Origin: an uncultured Rhizobium sp.
Lineage (GTDB): Bacteria; Pseudomonadota; Alphaproteobacteria; Rhizobiales; Rhizobiaceae
NCBI GenBank assembly: GCA_945952045.1
Contig: CAMFHE010000014.1
Span: 1 to 64,000 of the forward strand
Direction of reading: 5' to 3'
Length of the DNA: 64,000 nucleotides
Below the pieces are notes generated by a model. That model saw only the letters and a list, made by a program, of their open reading frames with translations. It did not search any database and had not been told where the DNA came from. Of this stretch, positions 23,303-31,698 are shown piece after piece. Position numbers and translations under genes: made by a program. Each line of letters opens with the position of its first letter. Within the stretch, counting starts at the first letter, position 1.

Positions 23303-24625
23303 TCATAAAGCCCGGTCGAAGAGGATTCTCGCTTCGAAGCCGTTCTCGCGCCCCGTGGCGGGCGAGCGCAGGTCCAGCCGCGCCTGCATATGGGTAAGCA
23401 TGCGGTCGACGATCGAAAGGCCCAGCCCGGTTCCGTTGGCGCGCGTCTTGCCGCGACCGAAGCGCTGGCGGATAGCCTGCAATTCATCGACCGTCAGCGC
23501 CGGACAATCATTGCGGATGACGATCGCGCTGTTGGACGCCTCGATCTCGACGGGCGTATCGGGGAGGCCGTGACGCAAAGCATTCTCGATCAGGTTGCGA
23601 ATGACGATGGCGAAGGCGTCTTCATTATAGCGGCCGACGATGCGCAGTTCTTCGGGGCGGTGGTAGCGAATGCGGTTATCGCTGGCGCCCTGCCGCTCGA
23701 AGTCGTCGACGACGACGTCGAGCACCGGCGTCAGATCGACCACGGCGGCGCTCGGGCCGATGCCGGCATCGGCGCGCGCAAGCTGCAGCAGCTTTTCCGC
23801 CAGATGCACCAGCTTGACCAGAGAAGCTTCTACCTGCTCGGCGCGATGCCGTGGGGCGTCTTCTTTCAAAAGCGTGATCAGCAACTGCGTCTGCGCCAGA
23901 GCGCCGGCGATCGGGGTGCGCAATTCATGGGCGCTGTTTGCGGTAAATTCGCGCTCCGCCTCGAAGGCATCCTCCAGCCGTCCGAGCAGCAGGTTGACCG
24001 AACGGCCGATCGAAGCCAGTTCCGGCGGCAGGCCGAGCAGCGATATCGGCGCCATGTTTCCGCCGTCCTTCTGTTCGATTGACTGGCGCAGATCGGCGAC
24101 CGGCCGCAAGGCGCGGCGCACGATGAACATGATCAGCCCGGCGCTGACCGGAATGAGCACGCCAAGCGGAATGAGCAGCGCCGTCATACCCTCCGTCACC
24201 GCCTCCTGGCGGTTGGCGAGCGCATCGGCAACCTGGACGAACAGGGTGCCTTCGGTATTGGCAGAGCTGTAGAAACGGTAGGTCTCGTCTTTGAAAAAGC
24301 CGTTGATCAGCGGGGCGACGAAGGGTTTTGCCGGTGCATCGCGCGAACGCAGGACCACGGCGCCGCTCCTGTCGCGAACCTGATAGACGAGGTATTCCTC
24401 CTCGTCGGCCATCGCCAGCTCCTCCAGCCTGTGGATCTCGGCGGAACCGTCGCGTTTTGCGAGGTCGTCGACCACGAGAGGCAGCAGTCTTTGCGCCGTC
24501 TCCTGCAGCGAGCCATCGAAAATCTCGCCGAACTCTTCGTGCATGATCACGGCGCCGAGGCCAGCCGCAAGCAGCCAGAAGCCGGTCAATGTCGTGATCA
24601 GCCAGGCAATCAGCTGCCGTGTCAT
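23303..24625 (-). CDS. Sensor histidine kinase, PmrB/QseC-like
   Basis: 440 residues. Two membrane helices (about 8-28 and 150-172) frame a periplasmic sensor of about 120 residues. Then come a HAMP-like linker, the H-box NSAHELRTPIAGALAQTQLL, the N-box VIRNLIENALRHG, and G-boxes GRGKTRANGTGLGLSIVDRML. The periplasmic part contains acidic clusters (MADEEEYLVYQVRD) that could bind metals or cationic peptides, as in PmrB. It should phosphorylate the response regulator encoded 27 bases upstream. The ATG at 24625 (MTRQLIAWLITTL) starts the first helix. Confidence 0.93.
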   Translation of the reverse strand: MTRQLIAWLITTLTGFWLLAAGLGAVIMHEEFGEIFDGSLQETAQRLLPLVVDDLAKRDGSAEIHRLEELAMADEEEYLVYQVRDRSGAVVLRSRDAPAKPFVAPLINGFFKDETYRFYSSANTEGTLFVQVADALANRQEAVTEGMTALLIPLGVLIPVSAGLIMFIVRRALRPVADLRQSIEQKDGGNMAPISLLGLPPELASIGRSVNLLLGRLEDAFEAEREFTANSAHELRTPIAGALAQTQLLITLLKEDAPRHRAEQVEASLVKLVHLAEKLLQLARADAGIGPSAAVVDLTPVLDVVVDDFERQGASDNRIRYHRPEELRIVGRYNEDAFAIVIRNLIENALRHGLPDTPVEIEASNSAIVIRNDCPALTVDELQAIRQRFGRGKTRANGTGLGLSIVDRMLTHMQARLDLRSPATGRENGFEARILFDRAL

Positions 24626-24652
24626 GGGGTCTCCAGAGAAAATCGGACCGGC

Positions 24653-25330
24653 TCAGGCCGCCGATCCGCCATAGGTTTCGCCCATCTTGTAGCCGACGCC
24701 GCGCAGCGTGAGAATGGCTTCCTTGCCGAGCTTCTTGCGCAGGCGGCTGACATAGACCTCGACGGTATTGCTTTCGATTTCGGAGCCGAAGGCATACAGC
24801 GCCTCCTCGATCTGCCCTTTCGAAACGATGGCGCCGGGACGGACGATGAGGGCATCGAGCACGGCCCATTCGCGGCTGGAAAGCGCAATCTCCTCCCGGC
24901 CCGCCGTCACCAGACGATCGGCGCGGTTGATACGGAAATCCCCGAAGGCGAGAACCGGAGCGACATTGCCACCGGCCCGTCGGCTGACCGCAAGAATACG
25001 CGCCGTCAACTCGCCAAGGTCGAACGGCTTGATGAGGTAGTCGTCGGCGCCGCTGTTCAGCCCCTCGATGCGGTCGGAAATCTGGTCATGCGCGGTGAGA
25101 ATGATCACCGAGGTCGCATCGCTGCGCCGCCGCAGCGCCCGCAGGAAATCGATGCCGCTGCCATCGGGCAGGCGCAGATCGAGCAGGATCAGCGCGTAAT
25201 CGACGACGCGTACGGCATCGCCGGCATCGCCCAGCGTCTGCATCCAGTCCACCGCATGGCCCTGACTGGCGACGTGGTCGCGCAAGGCCTCTCCGAGCAC
25301 AGGATCGTCTTCGATCAACAAAATGCGCAA
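24653..25330 (-). CDS. OmpR/PmrA-family response regulator
   Basis: 225 residues. The receiver domain has the acidic pair in LLIEDDPVLGEALRDHV, the phospho-aspartate in ILLDLRLPDGSG, threonine in IILTAHD and lysine in GADDYLIKPFDLGEL. The C-terminal winged helix has SSREWAVLDALIVRPGAIVSKGQIEEALYA and SNTVEVYVSRLRKKLG-type recognition sequence followed by LRGVGYKMG. It is the first gene of the two-component operon. Its receiver is clearly similar to that of the fusion phosphatase at 21397, sharing GEA-R-H, TLGDA and LPDG-G-DF. Likely targets are its own operon and the eptA unit. Confidence 0.94.
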   Translation of the reverse strand: MRILLIEDDPVLGEALRDHVASQGHAVDWMQTLGDAGDAVRVVDYALILLDLRLPDGSGIDFLRALRRRSDATSVIILTAHDQISDRIEGLNSGADDYLIKPFDLGELTARILAVSRRAGGNVAPVLAFGDFRINRADRLVTAGREEIALSSREWAVLDALIVRPGAIVSKGQIEEALYAFGSEIESNTVEVYVSRLRKKLGKEAILTLRGVGYKMGETYGGSAA

Positions 25331-25766
25331 TCGTCTGGCCTCGCTGAATGTTTAGCGTCCGCAAGTGTATATCGTCTGTATGTCGGGAACATCCCGATCT
25401 CTGCTGTTACCCACAATCTTGCTCCCATCAAGGCAGCCGAAAATACCGTTCGGACGGATTGTCAGGCAGTTTATGAGTGCGTCTTATGATTGCATTTTTG
25501 TCGCGATATCAAGCCCGATCCAACTTCTGCCGCCAATCTACCAAAGATTGTTTTTGAAGATTCAGGCATTTGCGTCAAATTTGCGTGCGTGCGCAAATCT
25601 GTATGATTTCAGCCTTGGGTTGAATTTGCGAGAACAAAAATTGCTCTTTATTTTTAGTGGGTTAAATAGAATTTCTTTTCCGGATGCAATTGATTCTCTT
25701 TGTTTGCCATGCATTAATCATGGCAACAATGTGGCGATGTCGATCTGAGACTCCAAGGAGACCGGA
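25331..25766. promoter_or_regulatory. 436-base AT-rich regulatory region upstream of the exopolysaccharide genes
   Basis: The region is far more AT-rich than its neighbours between about 25480 and 25735 and has no credible long gene. It separates the two-component operon from the polysaccharide run. It holds repeated ATTTGCG sites (listed separately) and a weak stem followed by five T near 25536-25556. An H-NS-like silencer target or a long mRNA leader are possible readings. Confidence 0.5.
25568..25630. promoter_or_regulatory. Cluster of four ATTTGCG half-sites, one pair forming a palindrome
   Basis: ATTTGCG occurs at 25568, 25579 and 25624, and inverted as CGCAAAT at 25592. The sites at 25579 and 25592 make a perfect dyad ATTTGCG-N6-CGCAAAT. 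Sites at 25568 and 25579 are 11 bases apart, one helical turn. This looks like an operator for a dimeric regulator controlling the exopolysaccharide operon. Confidence 0.5.
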
Positions 25767-25883
25767 ATGCATGTTGTGTTTCGATACAAACCTCCGGTCG
25801 TGAAAGTATTCCAGGCAGGCTTGCATTGCCTGAAGTTGCCAGGCGATATCGTTCTGCCTTCGCCACCGATGGTGGAGGCGTGA
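25767..25883 (+). CDS. 38-codon leader-type open frame directly before the fucose synthase gene
   Basis: The frame has an ideal AAGGAG ribosome site seven bases before its ATG and stops one base before the ATG of the next gene. The peptide begins MHVVFRYKPPVVKVFQAGLH and continues to LPSPPMVEA. It has no signal or membrane helix and no run of one amino acid that would suggest attenuation. The tight spacing implies translational coupling to the fucose synthase. It may be a real microprotein or only a coupling leader. Confidence 0.45.
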   Translation: MHVVFRYKPPVVKVFQAGLHCLKLPGDIVLPSPPMVEA

Positions 25884-25884
25884 C

Positions 25885-26844
25885 ATGGCCGATCTTTCGG
25901 GAAAACGCGTCTATGTGGCGGGCCATTGCGGCATGGTCGGGTCGGCGCTCCTCCGGCGGCTGGCATCGGAAGATTGCCAGATCCTGACGGCGGCGCGGGA
26001 GGAACTCGACCTGCGCCGTCAGGCCGATGTCGAGGAGTGGATGCGGCAGAACAGGCCGAATGTGATCTTTCTGGCTGCGGCCACGGTCGGCGGTATTCTC
26101 GCAAACGAGAAGTATCCGGTCGATTTTCTCTACGACAATACGATGATCGGGATGAATGTCATCCGGGCGGCGCATTCGGCGGGGGTCGGGAAGCTGCTGT
26201 TTCTCGGCTCCTCCTGCATCTATCCCCGATTGGCCGAACAGCCAATCGTCGAGGAAGCTTTGTTGAGCGGGTCGCTGGAGCCGACCAACGAGGCCTATGC
26301 GCTCGCCAAGATCGCCTGCCTCAGGCTGTGCCAGGCGTATCGCCGTCAATACGGCGCCGATTTCATCGCCGCGATGCCAACGAACCTCTATGGTCCCGGA
26401 GACAATTACGACCTGCGCAGCAGTCATGTCCTTCCGGCGTTGATCCGCAAGGCGCATGAAGCCAAGCTCGCCGGTTTGCGCGAGATGACATTGTGGGGCA
26501 GCGGCAAGCCACGCCGCGAATTCATGCATGTCGATGATTGTGCCGATGCCTGCGTGCGTCTGATGCAACGCTATTCCGCTATGGCGCCGGTCAACGTCGG
26601 CGTGGGCGAAGATATCGCCATTCTCGATCTGGCAAGGCTCGTCTGCAAGGTCGTCGGATTTACAGGCGCGCTCGCGCTCGACGGCACGAAGGCGGATGGA
26701 ACGCCGCGCAAGCTGCTGAATATCGAACGGCTGCGCCGGCTCGGCTGGACGCCGAGCATCGGGCTGGAGGAGGGGATCGACGATACCTACCGGTCCTTCC
26801 TCAGCGGCGATTGTCGCGAACGTCGCCTGGAGGCGGCGGCATGA
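25885..26844 (+). CDS. fcl: GDP-L-fucose synthase
   Basis: 319 residues, the usual size of Fcl/WcaG. NADPH-binding Rossmann motif GHCGMVGSALL, FLAAATVGGILANEKYPVDF, catalytic serine region LFLGSSCIYPRL, the tyrosine-lysine pair in NEAYALAKIACLRLCQAYR, MPTNLYGPGDNYD and the substrate-binding REFMHVDDCADAC. It converts GDP-4-keto-6-deoxymannose to GDP-L-fucose. Its partner GDP-mannose dehydratase is not in this window. The gene opens the polysaccharide operon and overlaps the next gene by ATGA. Confidence 0.93.
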   Translation: MADLSGKRVYVAGHCGMVGSALLRRLASEDCQILTAAREELDLRRQADVEEWMRQNRPNVIFLAAATVGGILANEKYPVDFLYDNTMIGMNVIRAAHSAGVGKLLFLGSSCIYPRLAEQPIVEEALLSGSLEPTNEAYALAKIACLRLCQAYRRQYGADFIAAMPTNLYGPGDNYDLRSSHVLPALIRKAHEAKLAGLREMTLWGSGKPRREFMHVDDCADACVRLMQRYSAMAPVNVGVGEDIAILDLARLVCKVVGFTGALALDGTKADGTPRKLLNIERLRRLGWTPSIGLEEGIDDTYRSFLSGDCRERRLEAAA

Positions 26845-28106
26845 GTCTTGCCTTTTTCGATGGCCATCGCAAATCCGTTCGCCGCGCGCAGGTCGCCAAC
26901 GTTCCGGCGCGGCGAATCCTGATCTACGCCATGAACTACGCCCCGGAATTCGTCGGCGTCGGCCGCTATACCGGAGAGATCGGCGAACATCTGGCGTCGA
27001 CCGGCGCCGCGGTCACGGTCATCACCACGCCGCCGCACTATCCCGATTGGGCCGTGCAGCCGGGCTATCGCAATCGCTATTCGCGGACGGTCGAGAAGGG
27101 CATACGGGTTCTGCGCGCGCCGCTTTTCCTGCGGCGGCCGATGAGAGGCATCTGGCGGCTGGTCGCGCCGCTGTCCTTTGCGATGTCTTCCGCGCCGTTG
27201 GCATTCTGGCATATCCTGCGTCATCGGCCGCAAACGGTGCTCTGCATCGAGCCGACACTGCTTGCCGCGCCGGTCGCACAATTGGCGGCATGGATCGTCG
27301 GGGCGAAAACCGTGCTGCATGTGCAGGATCTGGAGGTCGACGCCGCCTTTGCCGTCGGGCATCTGAGGTTCGGCTGGCTGAAGAGGCTCGGCCTCGCGTT
27401 CGAGCGCCTTGCCATGCCGCGTTTCGACCGGGTCGTGACGATTTCGCAACGCATGGCGGAGCGGCTTGCCGGCAAGGGCATCCCACCCGAAAAACTGTCC
27501 GTTGTGCGCAATTGGGTCGATCTCGCCGCCATCCATCCGTTGCAGGATCCAAGTCCCTATCGGGAGGAACTCGGCTTCTCCGAGCATGATTTCATCGTTC
27601 TCTATTCGGGATCGATCGGTGCCAAACAGGGGCTCCCCCTTCTCTTGGACGCGGCCGAGCGGCTGTCCGGCAACCCACGCATCCGTTTCGTGGTCGCCGG
27701 CGAAGGGCCGGCAAAGGCCGACCTGACTGCGCGCTACGGGCACCTGTCCTCAGTGCAGTTCCTGCCTTTCCAGCCTCAAGAGCGGCTGAATGCATTTCTC
27801 AACATGGCCGATCTGCATGTATTGCCGCAGGAAAAGGGGGCGGCAGACCTCGTTCTGCCCTCGAAGCTCGGCGCGATGCTGGCGTCTGGAAAGCCGCTGG
27901 TTGTCACCGCCGAGCCGCAGACCGAGCTGGCCGAATTCCTGGGCGCTGCCGCGATCCTGACGCCGCCCGGAGATGTCGCCGCCCTGGCGGAGGCAATATC
28001 CTGCGCTGCCGGCGGTGGTTCGGCAACTCAATCCGGGATGGGCATCGATCTTGCCCGGCAATTGTCGCATAGCGATGGCCTTGCCGCATTTTCGCGGCTG
28101 CTGTGA
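26841..28106 (+). CDS. Glycosyltransferase family 4, WcaI/WbuB-like
   Basis: 421 residues in a GT-B fold. The N-terminal domain shows ILIYAMNYAPEFVGVGRYTGEIGEHLA and TTPPHYPDWAVQPGYR, both typical of WcaI-like transferases; the C-terminal domain has VLYSGSIGAKQGLPLLLDAAE, VVAGEGPAKADL and the donor-binding DLHVLPQEKGAADLVLPSKLGAMLASGKP. It likely adds a fucose or other sugar to the lipid-linked repeat unit on the cytoplasmic side. Translation start overlaps the fcl stop. The exact linkage is unknown. Confidence 0.87.
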   Translation: MSLAFFDGHRKSVRRAQVANVPARRILIYAMNYAPEFVGVGRYTGEIGEHLASTGAAVTVITTPPHYPDWAVQPGYRNRYSRTVEKGIRVLRAPLFLRRPMRGIWRLVAPLSFAMSSAPLAFWHILRHRPQTVLCIEPTLLAAPVAQLAAWIVGAKTVLHVQDLEVDAAFAVGHLRFGWLKRLGLAFERLAMPRFDRVVTISQRMAERLAGKGIPPEKLSVVRNWVDLAAIHPLQDPSPYREELGFSEHDFIVLYSGSIGAKQGLPLLLDAAERLSGNPRIRFVVAGEGPAKADLTARYGHLSSVQFLPFQPQERLNAFLNMADLHVLPQEKGAADLVLPSKLGAMLASGKPLVVTAEPQTELAEFLGAAAILTPPGDVAALAEAISCAAGGGSATQSGMGIDLARQLSHSDGLAAFSRLL

Positions 28107-28118
28107 GCCGGTTCGGGC

Positions 28119-29156
28119 ATGGCCGCAGCGCTTTCGCTTCAAACGCAATATGACAATCTCGGCGACGAGGTCATTAATTCAATTCTGCTGAGGGAGGTGG
28201 CTGAGCGCATGCCGCTGCATGCCCTCAGCCGCAATGTTCCAGATTGGTATCTGAGCAATCTCCGCCGTCATGTCGGCGAGGCCTGGAGCGACGTCACCTG
28301 CCACCGCGACCGTTCCCGTTTCGCCGTCCGCCTGTTTCGGCAGGGTTTCCAACGCGGGCGGCATTGGCTCTTTACCGCCTGCGGCGACGTCGGCGGCGCG
28401 ACATCCCACTATCGGCGCGACGCGGCGCTGGCGATGGTCTCCGCCCTGCCGGCCTGGCGATTGGCCTCTGTCGGCGCCTCCTGCGCAAGACTGTCGGCCT
28501 CCAGGGCGGCCTTGCTACGGCGGGCAAGGGCTGGCGGCGGCCTTGTAAGCATGCGCGACACGAAATCCGCCAGGGTGCTTTCGGCGCATGGGGTCGAAGC
28601 GATGCTGGTGCCGGATCTCGCGTTCAAGCTTCCGTTTTCGATGCAGTCCGGTGCCACCAAGGCCGTCTTCAGTTTTCGCGAAATGCCGGGTTTGGACTAT
28701 GTCGCGCTGAAACGCATGGTCGCGGCAACACGTCGCTTCGGCCTCCAGCCGGTCGTGACATGGCAGGTCGGCCGCGACGAGACGTTCTGCAGAGCGCTCG
28801 CCGATATCATCGGCATTCCGGCAATCGATTGCCTTGGCGGTCGCGATGGCCGGTTTCATCGGGCTTTGGAGTTTTACGACGGCGCGGCATGCGTCGTCAG
28901 CAACCGCTTGCATGCCCTTCTGATCGCCGCCGCGCGGGGTGCGGCACCCTTCGCCGTTCTGCCGCCGGGCGAAGCGAAGATCGCACCGCTTCTGACCGAT
29001 CAAGGCATGGCCGATTGCATTTTGCCTCTGTCTGGCGACGGGTTCGATGTTCTGCTGGAGGAACTGCCGGCGCGCCGCCAGCCATGGCGACAGATTTTCG
29101 CATGCAACGCGGCGCGGATCGACGCCTGCTTCGACCGGCTGGCGGCGGAGGGCTAG
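28119..29156 (+). CDS. Polysaccharide pyruvyl transferase-family protein (WcaK-like)
   Basis: 345 residues. Family features: an N-terminal YDNLGDEVINSILLREV (the N-x-GD motif), VGASCARLSASRAALLRR, GGLVSMRDTKSARVLSAHGVEAMLVPDLAFKL, and the C-terminal VVSNRLHALLIAAARG (the S-x-RLH signature). Such enzymes move pyruvate from phosphoenolpyruvate to form a ketal on a sugar of the repeat unit, giving the polymer negative charge. The ATG at 28119 lies 12 bases after the previous stop. The protein is more diverged than typical CsaB/ExoV enzymes, so the acceptor is open. Confidence 0.85.
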   Translation: MAAALSLQTQYDNLGDEVINSILLREVAERMPLHALSRNVPDWYLSNLRRHVGEAWSDVTCHRDRSRFAVRLFRQGFQRGRHWLFTACGDVGGATSHYRRDAALAMVSALPAWRLASVGASCARLSASRAALLRRARAGGGLVSMRDTKSARVLSAHGVEAMLVPDLAFKLPFSMQSGATKAVFSFREMPGLDYVALKRMVAATRRFGLQPVVTWQVGRDETFCRALADIIGIPAIDCLGGRDGRFHRALEFYDGAACVVSNRLHALLIAAARGAAPFAVLPPGEAKIAPLLTDQGMADCILPLSGDGFDVLLEELPARRQPWRQIFACNAARIDACFDRLAAEG

Positions 29157-30452
29157 ATGGCGTTGCACCCCGCGCTTGCGCTCGAAAAAGCAAGGCCCCA
29201 TGTCGCGTCGATCCTGCGTGTGGTTTCCCTGCTGGGCCTGTCGAAGGGACTGGCCTTGCTGGCATCCATCGTCATTGCCCGCCAGTTCGACCGTGACGTG
29301 TCCGGCCTGCTGTTTTTCATCACCGGTCTCGTAGCGCTCAGTCTTTCCTTCACCACGCTCGGGCTGACGGCATCAGCCAGCTATCACTATGCACGCAATC
29401 TTGCCCGCCGGCGTTTCGCCCGCAATGCGCAGGCGCTCCGGCTTGTGCTCGCGGTCGCCATCCTGCCATCCGCGATCGCCGGGTTCCTGGCGCTGGCGAT
29501 GCCCGAGGCGCGTGAAACCGCGGCAACCGGCCTGGTGTTTGCGGTGGCTCTTGCCTGCTTTATGGCGGCGATCCGTCAATGGACGAAAACCGTGCTCGCC
29601 ATCGAGGGTAGGCGGGAATGGAGCCTCGTGCATGACGGCATTCTCTTCAATGCGGTATTTTTGCCCGGCCTGATCCTGCTGCCCGAGAAAACGGCAGGCG
29701 CCGCCCTGATCGTTTTGACCCTGGCGGCGCTGGCTGCCGGCCTGCCGGCGCTGTGGCATGCCGTTTCTCCTTCGGGCGGACGCGGAAAATCTTCGCCGTC
29801 GCTGCCGCCGCGCCGTTATTCGAAGCGGTTGCTTGTGATCGGCCTGCCGGCGATGGCGGCGCAGGGCAGCGCGCTTCTGTTGAACAAGCTGGATGTCGTC
29901 ATGCTCGGTCCGTTGTCGACGGCGGGAGCGGTTGCCGATTATGCCGTCGCGATCCGATTGACCTATATGATCGGCCTGCCGGCGGAGGTTGCCGGCCTGT
30001 TGCTGATGCCGCATCTGACGGCGGCGGCGGCAAGCCGCGACCTTGTGCGCCAATGGCGTCTTCTGAGATTGACGATGCTGTCGCAGGTCGTGGCGACCGG
30101 ACTTGTCGCGCTGCCGCTGATGCTGTGGGCAAACGAGGTCGTCACGCTGGTGTTCGGCGCTTCCTATCTTTCGGCCGTGCCGGTCTTTCTGTTGGTGCAG
30201 GCCGGCAAGCTGCTGACCGCGGTGTTCGGTCCGGCGCTCGCCTTGTTCACCGGTCTTGGCTACAGCGCCGCTTTGGCCCGCACCAATATGGTCGCCGCAC
30301 TGCTGAACGTTGTCCTTAACCTGATCCTTATCCCCTCATGGGGCGCGCAAGGCGCTGCGACAGCGACGCTTATCAGCCTGGCATTGATGGCGTATCGCTA
30401 TACGGCCATCGCCGGTGATGTCTACCGGCGCGGAGGGCGTCATGCCGCCTGA
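29157..30452 (+). CDS. Polysaccharide flippase (Wzx/MOP superfamily)
   Basis: 431 residues with about twelve membrane helices. N-terminal LLGLSKGLALLASIVIARQFDRDVSGLLFF and the mid-protein GLPAMAAQGSALLLNKLDVVMLGPLS match the two conserved entry helices of Wzx-type proteins; a later GRLPA-like loop and polyamphipathic helices follow. It should flip the undecaprenyl-linked repeat unit to the periplasm. Its ATG directly abuts the TAG stop of the pyruvyl transferase gene, so the two are coupled. Confidence 0.9.
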   Translation: MALHPALALEKARPHVASILRVVSLLGLSKGLALLASIVIARQFDRDVSGLLFFITGLVALSLSFTTLGLTASASYHYARNLARRRFARNAQALRLVLAVAILPSAIAGFLALAMPEARETAATGLVFAVALACFMAAIRQWTKTVLAIEGRREWSLVHDGILFNAVFLPGLILLPEKTAGAALIVLTLAALAAGLPALWHAVSPSGGRGKSSPSLPPRRYSKRLLVIGLPAMAAQGSALLLNKLDVVMLGPLSTAGAVADYAVAIRLTYMIGLPAEVAGLLLMPHLTAAAASRDLVRQWRLLRLTMLSQVVATGLVALPLMLWANEVVTLVFGASYLSAVPVFLLVQAGKLLTAVFGPALALFTGLGYSAALARTNMVAALLNVVLNLILIPSWGAQGAATATLISLALMAYRYTAIAGDVYRRGGRHAA

Positions 30453-31698
30453 TGTCGTGCGCCGACAAAGCCCGGTCCTGCGGCAATGGCTGCTGTTTTT
30501 CGCCGGAATTGGTCTCGCGCTGGTCTATTCCGGCTATATTCTCGCCTGGACGCAGACGAGCGGCGCCGGCGAACGCAGCTTTGCCGAAATCGGCGTCGTT
30601 CTGGCCGTAGGGATGGGCCTGATCTTGTCATGCGGATGCCGCCGCGTCACACCGCTGCGCCTGTCGCACCTGGCTTCCTGCCTGCCGCTTGTGCTCTGGC
30701 TCATTCTGTCCTTCAGTGCGGCGCTGGCGCAAGGGGACGTGAAGTTTATCGCATGGCTCGGGTTTGCCATCGCTCTGTTCGGCCTGATGGTCCATGTCGA
30801 TATCGCGCGGGCGCGGCTGGTCGAGGCTTTTCTCATCCTCGGACTGATCGAGGCTGGCGTTTTTCTTGTCTTCAATCGCGAAGCGCTGTTCGCCTATGCC
30901 GGCGGTCGCGGTCGCGGTCGTGTATCTTTCGATAATCCTGCCTATACGCTGAGCGCCTATGCCATGGCCGGCGGGCTCGTGGCTGCGGTTTACAGCTTTG
31001 TCCATCTCGGCCGCGCGAAACTGGTATCGCTCTGCGTTCTGGCGCTCACCATCATCGTCATTCTTGGAACAGGAACGCGCTCGGTGCTGGCCGGGGTCGC
31101 TGCCGCCGTCTTCGCTCTGTTGACGCTGGGGGGCGGCTTGACGGCGCCGGGCGGTTTGCGCCGCACGCTGTGGGGTTTGGCTGCGACCGTTAGCGTCATG
31201 ATCGCCGTGCCGAGCCTGCAGGCGCGACTAATGCAGACGCTCGATCTGATCGTCACCGGGCTCGGCTCGCTGTCCGGCGCAAATGCGCTGGAGCGTTCTG
31301 CCGAGGGCCGACGCGATTTCCGGGAGTTGGGCCTGCAGAATATTGCCGACAGCCCGTGGTTTGGAACCGGCTTCATGACGCAGCAGCTCGATTTTCCGCT
31401 GTTGCAGGCCTGCCAGGATTTCGGCCTGTTCATCGGGTCCTGTTTCATCATCGCCGCACTATTGCTCCCCGCTTACTGGTCGATGAAAGCCCTGCGAGGC
31501 GGGCGGCATGCGGAAAAATTCATCGCCGCGCTGTTTATCCTGAACAGTCCGCGCCTGTTTTTGCACGGTACGCCCTATGATTGGGTCACCTTCACCTATC
31601 TTCTGCCGGTCTACAGCATGGCGCTCTGCCGGGCCGTGCCGAAGCCGCGTCCGGCAAGGCAGTCCATCCCCGCATGGCCGGAGGCGATCGATGGCTAG
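30442..31698 (+). CDS. O-antigen ligase/polymerase-like membrane protein (Wzy candidate)
   Basis: 418 residues, about eleven membrane helices and a large loop between about residues 275 and 320 (NALERSAEGRRDFRELGLQ, then DSPWFGTGFMTQQLDFP), matching the Wzy_C/WaaL periplasmic loop in position and in the PWFGxG-type motif. Such proteins join repeat units in the periplasm. The ATG at 30442 has a GGAGG site and overlaps the flippase gene. Its place between wzx and glycosyltransferase genes supports a polymerase. Wzy proteins vary so much in sequence that position is the main evidence. Confidence 0.8.
   Translation: MPPDVVRRQSPVLRQWLLFFAGIGLALVYSGYILAWTQTSGAGERSFAEIGVVLAVGMGLILSCGCRRVTPLRLSHLASCLPLVLWLILSFSAALAQGDVKFIAWLGFAIALFGLMVHVDIARARLVEAFLILGLIEAGVFLVFNREALFAYAGGRGRGRVSFDNPAYTLSAYAMAGGLVAAVYSFVHLGRAKLVSLCVLALTIIVILGTGTRSVLAGVAAAVFALLTLGGGLTAPGGLRRTLWGLAATVSVMIAVPSLQARLMQTLDLIVTGLGSLSGANALERSAEGRRDFRELGLQNIADSPWFGTGFMTQQLDFPLLQACQDFGLFIGSCFIIAALLLPAYWSMKALRGGRHAEKFIAALFILNSPRLFLHGTPYDWVTFTYLLPVYSMALCRAVPKPRPARQSIPAWPEAIDG

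Noticed and set aside
25662..25886. 74-codon - strand frame upstream of fcl
   Set aside because: No ribosome site, no family features, and it lies antisense to the better supported 38-codon frame and the AT-rich regulatory region.
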